In this document: one piece after another, positions 1 to 6,453 of the stretch
How positions within the stretch are numbered: the stretch's first letter is position 1
Layout: every line of letters begins with the position of its first letter
Assembly (NCBI GenBank): GCA_030040755.1
Contig: JASHTC010000011.1
Span: 1 to 18,133 of the forward strand
Reading direction: 5' to 3'
Origin: Thermoplasmata archaeon
GTDB lineage: Archaea; Thermoplasmatota; Thermoplasmata; Lutacidiplasmatales; UBA184
DNA length: 18,133 bases
The notes under the pieces: generated by a model
Databases searched by the model: none
What the model was told of the DNA's origin: nothing
What the model saw: only the letters and a program-made list of their open reading frames with translations
Program-made: the position numbers and the translations under genes

Positions 1-441
1 GACCGGGCCGGCCCGGGGGACGTCATCGTCATCGACGCCGGCGGGGGGACGACGGCGATCTGGGGGGAGCTGGCGAGCTGGTCCGCCCACGGCCGCCAGG
101 TCGCGGGCGTGGTCATCGACGGGGCGATCCGCGACCTCGACACGATCCTCGCGATGGGGTTCCCGGCGTTCAGCCGGTTCGTCAGCTCGAACGCGGGCGA
201 GCCGAAAGGACACGGCGAGATCGGGGTGGAGGTGACCGTGGGGGGCCAGACGGTGCGCCCGGGCGACTGGGTCATCGGCGACCTAAGCGGCCTCGTGGTC
301 GTCCCCCGAGAGCGGGCGCAGGAGATCGCCAACCGCTCCCTGGACGTGCTCGAGCACGAGAATCGGGTGCGCGAGGAGATCCAGCGGGGCTCCACCCTCG
401 CGACGGTCCAGAAGCTCGAGCGGTGGGAGCGCGTCGGCTAG
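1..441 (+). CDS. RraA-like aldolase/decarboxylase family protein, 3' part
   Basis: The gene enters from the left edge in frame 1, and its last 146 residues are visible. The fold signature is clear: a WGELAS motif (visible residues 21-26), then GVVIDGAIRD (36-45), whose Arg44-Asp45 match the substrate- and metal-binding Arg-Asp of RraA-like proteins. Next come MGFPAF and a beta-rich segment ending GDWVIGDLSGLVVVPRE. Family members are 4-hydroxy-4-methyl-2-oxoglutarate aldolases/oxaloacetate decarboxylases or, in bacteria, RNase E regulators. In archaea the domain is often fused behind hexulose-6-phosphate synthase. The N-terminus is outside the window, so a fusion cannot be excluded and the substrate is unknown. 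The gene converges on truA and shares its CTAG stop palindrome. Family assignment is firm; function is not. Confidence 0.85.
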   Translation, partial: DRAGPGDVIVIDAGGGTTAIWGELASWSAHGRQVAGVVIDGAIRDLDTILAMGFPAFSRFVSSNAGEPKGHGEIGVEVTVGGQTVRPGDWVIGDLSGLVVVPRERAQEIANRSLDVLEHENRVREEIQRGSTLATVQKLERWERVG

Positions 442-1259
442 CCGGCCGCCCGGCCCGCGAGCGGAACCTCGTCGGCGAGCGCGGCGCGCACCGCGGCTCG
501 CGCCCGAGCCGAGCTCCGCTCCGCGGCGAGGGCCAGGAGCTGGTGCCGGTTGGGGCCCGCCCACCCTTCGGTCCACGGGTCGGGGTAGCGGACCTCCCAC
601 AGCACCAGCCCCTCCGGTTCGGCCATCGGGGGAGTCAGACGCTCCGTTCCCTCCAGGGCTCGACGGAGGCGGGGCAGGGGGAGGTGCCCGTCGGCGACCG
701 CCCGGCAGGCCCCGACGACCTTCCGGACCATCCCCCAGACGAACGACGGCGCCACGACCTCCACCTCCCACCCGCCGGCGTTCGCCCGGACCGACGTATG
801 GTCGATGGTCCGCCATACGGGCGCGGCGCGCGGCAGCCCCCGCCCGAACGAGCGCACGTCCACGCGCCCGGGGAAGGCCGCGAGGGCCTCCTGGTACGAC
901 CGGAGGTCTCGCCCGGCGGGGTCCTCGAAGTATCGGTACGTCCGCCCGAGCGCCGCGCGGATGCGGGCGCCCTCGGCCATCGGGGCCGCGGCGGTGAAAT
1001 AGATATCCGGAGCGATCCCGTTGAGGACGCGCAGGAGCGGGCGGGCCTCGAGCCGGGTCGAGATCGCCAGGGCGTTCGCCCGGGCGCCCACCCCCCGGTC
1101 GGTCCGGCTCGCGACCTCCAGGTGGCGGGCACCCCGGGCGACGATCCCCGCGCCCCGAAGCGCTCGGAGGAGCTCCCCCTCGACGGTCCGGTGGCCGGGC
1201 TGCCGGGCCCACCCGTAGAAGGCGGGGCCGTCGTAGCCGAATCGCACCCGCCAGCGCAC
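438..1259 (-). CDS. truA: tRNA pseudouridine(38-40) synthase TruA
   Basis: A 273-residue protein with TruA hallmarks: N-terminal FGYDGPAFYGWARQ, then RTVEGEL (24-30), the catalytic SRTDRGVGA motif with Asp54 as nucleophile, GRTYRYFE in the middle and the MVRKVVG helix in the C-terminal half. TruA isomerises uridines 38-40 in the anticodon arm of many tRNAs. Length matches the family. The start is a GTG: the first conserved residues follow at once, and a TATA-like tcttagcg box on the minus strand (1282-1290) lies about 27 nt upstream, consistent with a leaderless message. The gene is divergent from pstS across a 150-nt AT-rich gap and convergent with the RraA-like gene. The last 30 or so residues are Ala/Arg-rich and not conserved. 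Confidence 0.93.
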   Translation of the reverse strand: MRWRVRFGYDGPAFYGWARQPGHRTVEGELLRALRGAGIVARGARHLEVASRTDRGVGARANALAISTRLEARPLLRVLNGIAPDIYFTAAAPMAEGARIRAALGRTYRYFEDPAGRDLRSYQEALAAFPGRVDVRSFGRGLPRAAPVWRTIDHTSVRANAGGWEVEVVAPSFVWGMVRKVVGACRAVADGHLPLPRLRRALEGTERLTPPMAEPEGLVLWEVRYPDPWTEGWAGPNRHQLLALAAERSSARARAAVRAALADEVPLAGRAAG

Positions 1260-1281
1260 GTCCGGGCCGCACTCGACGGGT

Positions 1282-1290
1282 CGCTAAGAG
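1282..1290 (-). promoter_or_regulatory. Putative TATA-like box of truA
   Basis: On the minus strand this reads cctcttagcg and is centred about 27 nt from the truA GTG. It is weak in sequence, but its distance equals that of the better boxes in front of the MocA-XdhC fusion gene and moaA. A stronger gttatatgc box at 1330-1338 could also serve truA, with a roughly 50-nt leader. Confidence 0.35.
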
Positions 1291-1329
1291 GTCGGTGCTG
1301 GAAACCCGAGAATGCCTTGCGATGGGGTC

Positions 1330-1383
1330 GCATATAACGAACTATTGGGTCATATACAGTCTAAATTGGTTTTCTATATATTC
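1330..1383. promoter_or_regulatory. AT-rich divergent promoter island, with pstS TATA box at 1375-1382
   Basis: In an otherwise GC-rich window this stretch holds three TATA-like elements: catataac (1331-1338), catatac (1351-1357) and tatatatt (1375-1382). The last is centred about 34 nt upstream of the pstS ATG at 1413. That predicts a transcript start near 1405 and a leader of less than 10 nt. No Shine-Dalgarno sequence precedes the ATG. The other two boxes may serve truA on the opposite strand or be regulatory. Extra AT-rich sites fit a phosphate-regulated promoter, but no operator repeat is obvious. Confidence 0.6.
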
Positions 1384-1412
1384 GGTTGTGCAGAGTCCCC
1401 GCCAACGGAACC

Positions 1413-2771
1413 ATGAGCGGCACGACAACGAGCGGAACACCAGGAACGTCAGGAAGCTCCAGCGGAGGGTCTTCGGGAGACAATCTCAGCGGGACCGGTC
1501 GGTCGAAGCGGTCGACGGTGGGGGTGGGGGTGGCCATCGCGATCGCGGTGGTCTTGCTCATCATCGGCGTCGCGGGCGGGTACTTCCTCGGCCAAGCGAC
1601 CAAGTCGAGCAGCACCACCTCGACGTCCTGCACGGCGACGCAGATCACCGAGACGGGCTCGAGCCTCCTGTATCCCCTGATGGAGATCTGGGGCCCGAAC
1701 TACACGAAGGCCAACCCGTGCGTGGTCTTGGCCCCGGCCTCGACGGGTAGTGGAGCGGGTCAGGCCGGAGCGGAGACGGGCACGGTCAACATCGGCGGGT
1801 CGGACGGCTACCTCAAGAACGCGAGCGCGACCAACCTCATCAACGTCCCCGCCGCGATCTCGGCCCAGCTCATCTGGTACAACCTCCCCGGTGTCAGCGG
1901 CCACCTCAACCTGAACGGCACCGTCCTCGGCATGATCTACGCGGGCAACATCACGACCTGGAACAACCCCCTCATCCTCGCGGCCCAGCCCTCGTCGGTC
2001 CAGAGCCAGCTGAACGCGCTCTCGTCCAGCGAGAACACCATCACCACGATCATCCGGGCGGACTCGAGCGGGGACACGTTCCTGTTCACGTCGCTCTGCT
2101 ACATGTCGGACAAGACGTGGCCGTTCGGCGCGCCCGCGAACGCGGGGCTCTCGGGGGACAAAATCACCGGAGTCATCCCCGAAACCGGCAACTCGGGCAT
2201 GGTCACGGGCGTCACGGGCCAGGTCGGCTCGATCGCCTACATCGGGATCAGCTACGAGAACCAGGTCCTGGCGAAGGGCGTGGCGGGGGTCAACTACGCG
2301 GCGGTCGGGGACGACAACGCCCTCTCCGCCTCGGGCGGCACCGACGCGGCCAACTACATCCTGCCGAGCGCGGCCAACATCTCGCAGGACGCGAACCTGG
2401 GTCTCACCCACCTGCAGTACTCGACCTACCAGCTCGCGGTCAGCCTGATCCTGGGCGGCAGCCCCGCGGGAGCGATCAACCTGACGCTGGGCGGCGGCGG
2501 GACGGCCCCCACGGTCTCCAGCCCGACCCCGTACCCGATCTGCAACCTCGAGTACACGCTGATCAAGACGTCCCCGACGGGAACCACCGTGACCGCTGCG
2601 GCGCTCGCGGATACCGTGCTGTTCCTGCAGTGGGCGATCACCTACGGGAACTACGCCAGCGGCTCGCCCTCCGGGACCCCCTCGGCGTACATCAACGCGG
2701 TACTCTTCGTCCCGTTGACCCCGACCGTCCTCGGCTACGACGAGCAGGAGCTCGCGTCGGTCTCGACCTAA
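1413..2771 (+). CDS. pstS: Phosphate ABC transporter substrate-binding protein PstS
   Basis: A 452-residue phosphate-binding protein. Residues 1-33 are Ser/Thr/Gly-rich and probably cytoplasmic, ending RSKR. Residues 36-59 form one hydrophobic segment, best read as a signal anchor. A Ser/Thr linker leads to the PstS fold. Phosphate-binding signatures are visible: TGSSLLYPL (81-89), ASTGSGAGQAG (from 109), GGSDGYL, and RADSSGDTF (215-223). Anchoring outside the single membrane is usual in archaea. The ATG at 1413 is chosen over an upstream in-frame TTG at 1386, which would start inside the presumed promoter-TSS interval. It is first in the pst-phoU operon, with one base before pstC. Likely induced by phosphate limitation; this is family knowledge, not seen in the sequence. 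Confidence 0.93.
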   Translation: MSGTTTSGTPGTSGSSSGGSSGDNLSGTGRSKRSTVGVGVAIAIAVVLLIIGVAGGYFLGQATKSSSTTSTSCTATQITETGSSLLYPLMEIWGPNYTKANPCVVLAPASTGSGAGQAGAETGTVNIGGSDGYLKNASATNLINVPAAISAQLIWYNLPGVSGHLNLNGTVLGMIYAGNITTWNNPLILAAQPSSVQSQLNALSSSENTITTIIRADSSGDTFLFTSLCYMSDKTWPFGAPANAGLSGDKITGVIPETGNSGMVTGVTGQVGSIAYIGISYENQVLAKGVAGVNYAAVGDDNALSASGGTDAANYILPSAANISQDANLGLTHLQYSTYQLAVSLILGGSPAGAINLTLGGGGTAPTVSSPTPYPICNLEYTLIKTSPTGTTVTAAALADTVLFLQWAITYGNYASGSPSGTPSAYINAVLFVPLTPTVLGYDEQELASVST

Positions 2772-2772
2772 G

Positions 2773-3807
2773 GTGCATCCGGTCGCCGAGGTAGTGTTGG
2801 ACGCATCGGCCCCCCCATCCGAGCCCGGGGGCCGACAACCCCTTCCCAGCCCTTCTTCTCCCCGCAACGGCGGGAGCCCGTCGGCCCCCGGGTCCCTCCT
2901 GGCGTGGCTCCGGTATACCGCGCTCGTCCCCGCCCTCATCCCGGCCGGGATCATCGTCGCGATCGTCTGGACCATCACCTACGCCAGCCGCCTCACCTCC
3001 CTGCCGGGATTCTTCAGCTTCAACTGGGCTCCGACGAGCAGCTGGGGGATCGGCGTCTTCGTGGTCGGCTCGTTCATGACGGCGGTCCCCGCCCTCTTCT
3101 TCTCGATGTTGGTCGGGCTCGGCCTCGCCGTCGCCTCCACGACGTACCTTCCCCGGCTCGCGGCGAGCCTGCTGGACCCGTTCGTCGACCTGCTCGCCGG
3201 GATCCCGAGCGTCATCTATGGGATCTGGGGGTACGTCGTCATCGGCCCCTACTTCGGGCTCACGCTGAACCCGTGGCTCTCGGCCCACCTCCAGTTCCTC
3301 CCCTGGTTCCACGCGACGAAGGCCGCGCCCATCAACACCCTCGGACTTGGCCTTCCCCTCGCGATCTTCGTCCTCACCCTGATGGCCCTCCCCATCACGA
3401 CCCTGCTCATCCGGGACTCGCTGCGGGCGGTCCCGCGGGAGCTGTGGGAGAGCGGCCTCGCCCTCGGGGCCACGCGGTGGGAGGTGCTGCGACGGGTCGC
3501 CTTCCCGTACTCCCGGCGAGGGATCATGAGCGCGGCCTTCCTCGGGTTCGGCCGCGCCTTCGGCGAGACGGTCGCGGTGGCGATGCTGATCGGCTCGACT
3601 GCGCAGATCCCGCCGAGCTTCTACGGCACGGGCTACACGATGGCCGCGGCGATGTTCGAGCTCATCGACTCGGCGTACACGAGCGCGCAGTGGCTGTCGG
3701 TCCTCACCGAGATGGCCATCGTGCTGCTCGCGATCAGCCTCCTCGTGAACGTCGCCGGGCGCCGACTGGTCATCAGCCTGTCGACGACCGAAGTGGCGGG
3801 GGTGTGA
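2773..3807 (+). CDS. pstC: Phosphate ABC transporter permease PstC
   Basis: A 344-residue inner-membrane permease of the PstC family. About 35 Pro/Ser/Gly-rich residues come first, then six hydrophobic segments: LVPALIPAGIIVAIV, the VGSFMTAVPALFFSML region, the GIPSVIYGIWGYVVIG region, LPLAIFVLTLMALPI, the FGETVAVAMLIG region and a last helix near MAIVLLAISLLVNVAG. The cytoplasmic EAA loop that docks on PstB is ELWESGLALGATRWEVLRR. The GTG start lies one base after the pstS stop, so translation is probably coupled. An internal start nearer the first helix is possible, because the N-terminal tail is low-complexity. It pairs with PstA to form the channel. Confidence 0.92.
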   Translation: MHPVAEVVLDASAPPSEPGGRQPLPSPSSPRNGGSPSAPGSLLAWLRYTALVPALIPAGIIVAIVWTITYASRLTSLPGFFSFNWAPTSSWGIGVFVVGSFMTAVPALFFSMLVGLGLAVASTTYLPRLAASLLDPFVDLLAGIPSVIYGIWGYVVIGPYFGLTLNPWLSAHLQFLPWFHATKAAPINTLGLGLPLAIFVLTLMALPITTLLIRDSLRAVPRELWESGLALGATRWEVLRRVAFPYSRRGIMSAAFLGFGRAFGETVAVAMLIGSTAQIPPSFYGTGYTMAAAMFELIDSAYTSAQWLSVLTEMAIVLLAISLLVNVAGRRLVISLSTTEVAGV

Positions 3808-3813
3808 GGTCCG

Positions 3814-4725
3814 ATGGCGGCGGCCGGCGCCTTGGTCGCGGAACTGCCCCCCGCGGACGTGCTGATCGACCGGTCCGCCCGCACCCGCTTCCGTCTCGGG
3901 TTCGACCGGGCGATGAGCTGGCTCACCCCGCTCCTGTTCCTCGTGGCCATCGTCCCGATCCTGGACATGGTCTACTACATCTCGCGCAAGGTGGTGCCCA
4001 CGCTCACCTGGAACATCATCACGAGCACCAACCCGTACCAGACGGACGCGCTCGGCGTCCCGCTCCAGACCACCTTCTACCTCATCGGGCTCTCGACGGC
4101 GCTGGCGGTCGCGTTCGGCCTCCTGGGAGGGATCGCGACGGCGGAACTGCTGCCCGAACGGTGGGCGAACGTCGCCCGGACCTCCGCGAACCTCCTGGTC
4201 GGCACGCCGTCCATCATCATCGGCTACCTCGGGTACCTCGCCTTCGTCCTCTACTTCGGCTGGGGGCTGGTCTTCCTCTCCGGGGCCGTCACGCTCTCGT
4301 TCTTCATGACCCCCTACGTGTTCCGAACGGCCGACCTTGCGTTCTCCTCCATCCCGAGGCACATCCGCGAGGCGGCGTTGGGGAACGGGGCGGCCCCCTC
4401 GCAGTACATCCTGCGCGTGGGGCTCCCCATCGCCTTCCCCCAGATCCTCACCGGGGTGTTCCTCGCGATGGCGATCGGGATCGGGGAGACCGCCCCCCTG
4501 GTCATCACGATGGAGCCCGGGGTCCTGGTGCCGAGCAACGTCTTCTCCCCCGCCATCGTCCTGACGGAGGTGATCTGGGAGAACTTCACGTCCGGGGAGC
4601 CCCTGCTCGTGCTCAAGGCCTTCCAGGCGGCGTTCCTGCTCCTCGTGATCGTCCTGGCCCTGAACGTTATCGTCCGCGTGATATCCGCCCGCTACCAGAA
4701 GCGCCTGGAGGGATTGTACCAGTGA
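3814..4725 (+). CDS. pstA: Phosphate ABC transporter permease PstA
   Basis: A 303-residue permease and partner of PstC. A short N-terminal tail of about 35 residues is followed by six hydrophobic segments. Characteristic stretches are LLVGTPSIIIGYLGYLAF, an EAA-type loop around IPRHIREAALGNGAAPSQYILR, and the family marker GIGETAPLVIT. A Shine-Dalgarno-like tgaggt (3805-3810) overlaps the pstC stop and lies 3 nt before the ATG. The C-terminus overlaps the pstB GTG in a GTGA junction. Together these support one translationally coupled operon. Assignment to PstA rather than PstC follows from the GETAP marker and from gene order. Confidence 0.92.
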   Translation: MAAAGALVAELPPADVLIDRSARTRFRLGFDRAMSWLTPLLFLVAIVPILDMVYYISRKVVPTLTWNIITSTNPYQTDALGVPLQTTFYLIGLSTALAVAFGLLGGIATAELLPERWANVARTSANLLVGTPSIIIGYLGYLAFVLYFGWGLVFLSGAVTLSFFMTPYVFRTADLAFSSIPRHIREAALGNGAAPSQYILRVGLPIAFPQILTGVFLAMAIGIGETAPLVITMEPGVLVPSNVFSPAIVLTEVIWENFTSGEPLLVLKAFQAAFLLLVIVLALNVIVRVISARYQKRLEGLYQ

Positions 4726-5498
4726 GCGGCGAGGGGCCGGTGGGGAACGGGCCGATCCTCAGCGTCGACCATCTGACGGTCACGGCGAAGGGGAAGACCC
4801 TGCTCGACGACATCTCGCTCGACTTCGCCTCCAACAGCCTCACGGCGGTCGTCGGGCCGTCCGGCTGCGGGAAGACCACGCTCGTCCGCTCCCTCAACCG
4901 GATGACCGAGCTGACCCCGGGCCTCCGCGTGAAGGGAGCGGTCAACTACCTCGGCCAGAACATCTACGACCGGAGCGTGAATCCAGTGCTGGTCCGTCGA
5001 CGGATCGGCATGGTGTTCCAGCGGCCGACCGTATTTCCGAACTCGATCTACGAGAACGCCGCCTTCGGCCTCCGCCTGGTCCACGAGGAGGAGGGGAAGA
5101 TCGACATCGCCGTACGGCACGCGCTCACCCGCGCGGGCCTGTGGGACGAGGTGAAGGACGACCTCGAACGCCCGGCCCTTTCGTTGTCGGGGGGTCAGCA
5201 GCAGCGCCTCTGCATCGCGCGCGCGCTGGCGGTGCGCCCCCGCGTGCTGCTGCTGGACGAGCCGACCTCCGCGCTCGACCCGGGCTCGACCCAGCGGCTC
5301 GAGGAGACCATGGAACACTTGAAGGAGGAGATGGTGCTGGTCCTGGTGACGCACAACGTCGGGCAGGCGGCCCGAGTGTCGGATCGGGTAGCGTTCCTGC
5401 ACACCGGCCACCTGGTGGAGATGGGGGAGACCGAGGAGATCCTCGAACGACCGAAGGACCCCCTCACGCAGCAGTTCATCACGGGGCGGTTTCCATGA
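4722..5498 (+). CDS. pstB: Phosphate ABC transporter ATP-binding protein PstB
   Basis: A 258-residue ATPase that powers PstCA. Visible motifs are Walker A GPSGCGKTT (45-53), the Q-loop region RIGMVFQRPTVFPNSIYEN, the ABC signature LSGGQ (155-159), Walker B RVLLLDEP (174-181) and the switch histidine His211 in LVTHN. The PstB-specific FPNSIYEN phrase separates it from other importers' ATPases. The start is the GTG at 4722, overlapping the pstA TGA as GTGA. A ggaggg Shine-Dalgarno lies at 4708-4713, about 8 nt upstream. The reading frame stays open far upstream, but only as a shadow of pstC/pstA. Length is normal for the family. Confidence 0.95.
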   Translation: MSGEGPVGNGPILSVDHLTVTAKGKTLLDDISLDFASNSLTAVVGPSGCGKTTLVRSLNRMTELTPGLRVKGAVNYLGQNIYDRSVNPVLVRRRIGMVFQRPTVFPNSIYENAAFGLRLVHEEEGKIDIAVRHALTRAGLWDEVKDDLERPALSLSGGQQQRLCIARALAVRPRVLLLDEPTSALDPGSTQRLEETMEHLKEEMVLVLVTHNVGQAARVSDRVAFLHTGHLVEMGETEEILERPKDPLTQQFITGRFP

Positions 5499-6232
5499 TG
5501 CAAGGGGACGGCGGGAGCGTGGTCGGAGCCGCGGAGAAGGACCGAGCGATCGTCCGGCTGAAGACGCACGTGGCGGAGATGACCGCCCTCGCGCTCATCA
5601 TGGTGCGCGACGGGTCGATCGCGATGCTCGAGTCGGACGTGAACCGGATGCAGTCGGTGATCGGCCACGACGCCGAGCTCGACCGCTTCGACGTCGAGAT
5701 CGAGACGGAGACGATGCGCCTCATCGCCAAGCTCCAGCCGGAGGGAAGGGACCTGCGCACGCTCGGCGCCATCCTCAAGATCGCGAACTGCGTCGACCGG
5801 GTCGGCCGGCTCGGCTACGACCTCGCGAAGAACCTCCGCGAGAGCCCGGCGATCCCCGACCCGAAGCCGGTGGAGCTGTTGCGGGAGATGGACGTTCGGA
5901 CCCGGGCGATGGTCGAACAGGCGGTCGACGCGTTCGACAAGAACGACGTGGAGCGGGAGAAGGAGATCTTCGGGATGGACGACGACGTCGACGACCTCCA
6001 CCGCCAGCTCCAGAGCACCGTCATCGAGCTGCTGCGGGCGGGGGGAAGCTCGACCGAACGGCTCGCGCTCGCCCTGCTCGCGGGGCGGCACCTCGAGCGG
6101 GTCGGGGACAATGCGTGCAAGATCGCGGAGAAGGCGATCTACGCCATCACGGGAGCCCGGCGTCCGGAGTACTTCCCCGCGCTCGCCCATCGGATCACCT
6201 CGGGCCCGCCCGCCGGTCGGACGCCCCTGTAG
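5495..6232 (+). CDS. phoU: Phosphate signalling/transport regulator PhoU
   Basis: A 245-residue, almost wholly helical protein with two PhoU repeats. The metal-binding signatures occur once per repeat: CVDRVGRLGYDLAKN in the first and HLERVGDNACKIAEKA in the second. Each repeat forms a three-helix bundle. In bacteria PhoU links Pst transporter state to a histidine kinase and limits phosphate uptake; archaeal PhoU probably acts on the transporter directly, and no kinase lies here. Two ATG codons sit in tandem (5495 and 5498). The first forms an ATGA overlap with the pstB TGA and is preferred. It is the last gene of the operon, followed by 78 nt and a tRNA gene. Confidence 0.92.
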   Translation: MMQGDGGSVVGAAEKDRAIVRLKTHVAEMTALALIMVRDGSIAMLESDVNRMQSVIGHDAELDRFDVEIETETMRLIAKLQPEGRDLRTLGAILKIANCVDRVGRLGYDLAKNLRESPAIPDPKPVELLREMDVRTRAMVEQAVDAFDKNDVEREKEIFGMDDDVDDLHRQLQSTVIELLRAGGSSTERLALALLAGRHLERVGDNACKIAEKAIYAITGARRPEYFPALAHRITSGPPAGRTPL

Positions 6233-6260
6233 GCGCGCGCCGACGACCGGGGTCCGCCAC

Positions 6261-6276
6261 GCGAAAGCTCATTAGC
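6261..6276 (+). promoter_or_regulatory. Putative BRE/TATA element of the tRNA-Glu gene
   Basis: The sequence gcgaaagctcattagc is the only A/T-enriched patch between phoU and the tRNA. A BRE-like cgaaa precedes a TATA-like ctcatta centred near 6271, about 40 nt before the mature tRNA 5' end. That would give a leader of roughly 13 nt for RNase P to remove. Sequence match to a consensus TATA is modest. Confidence 0.4.
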
Positions 6277-6310
6277 CGGTATCGAGCCTCCGCCGGTAGG
6301 GCCCGGGCGT

Positions 6311-6385
6311 GCTCCCGTAGTCTAGTCCGGTCAAGGATTCCGCGCCTTCGACGCGGTAACGTGGGTTCGAATCCCGCCGGGAGCA
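6311..6385 (+). tRNA. tRNA-Glu (anticodon TTC), with C at position 33
   Basis: A full cloverleaf folds. The acceptor GCTCCCG pairs with CGGGAGC. A D arm with AGTCCGGTCA loop follows. The anticodon stem CCGCG/CGCGG closes a 7-base loop CCTTCGA (6345-6351), with anticodon TTC at 6347-6349. The variable loop is short, and the T arm is GTGGG-TTCGAAT-CCCGC. The discriminator base is A6385 and no CCA is encoded. Acceptor and D-loop sequences resemble archaeal tRNA-Glu. The base before the anticodon is C instead of the near-universal U33. Shifting the stem to give anticodon TCG introduces a G-G mismatch, so TTC is preferred. No intron is seen. Confidence 0.93.
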
Positions 6386-6422
6386 TCCGGCCTCGCCCTC
6401 TCGGCGGTCCCCCCCGCCGCAA

Positions 6423-6430
6423 CGCTTACA
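6423..6430 (+). promoter_or_regulatory. Putative TATA box of the MocA-XdhC-YHS fusion gene
   Basis: The sequence cgcttaca is centred about 27 nt upstream of the ATG at 6454, the spacing expected when the transcript begins at the start codon. The intervening bases are pure G/C/T with no Shine-Dalgarno. This supports both the chosen start and a leaderless message. Confidence 0.55.
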
Positions 6431-6453
6431 GGGCCCGCCCGGGTGTCCGGGCG

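Noticed and set aside
2692..4362. Minus-strand open frame of 556 codons across pstC/pstA
   Set aside because: The product is Arg/Glu/Asp/Gly-rich with no domain, and the opposite strand encodes clear permeases.
2904..4721. PstB extended upstream as one 864-codon frame
   Set aside because: This part is an out-of-frame reading of pstC and pstA. The GTG at 4722 with a Shine-Dalgarno site is the natural start.
6346..6352. Alternative tRNA anticodon TCG (Arg) with normal U33
   Set aside because: Shifting the loop by one base breaks the anticodon stem with a G-G mismatch, whereas the TTC fold pairs perfectly.
6115..6453. N-terminal extension of the fusion protein through the tRNA gene
   Set aside because: The frame is open, but it runs through phoU's end and the tRNA. 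The TATA spacing and the conserved MobA start support ATG6454.
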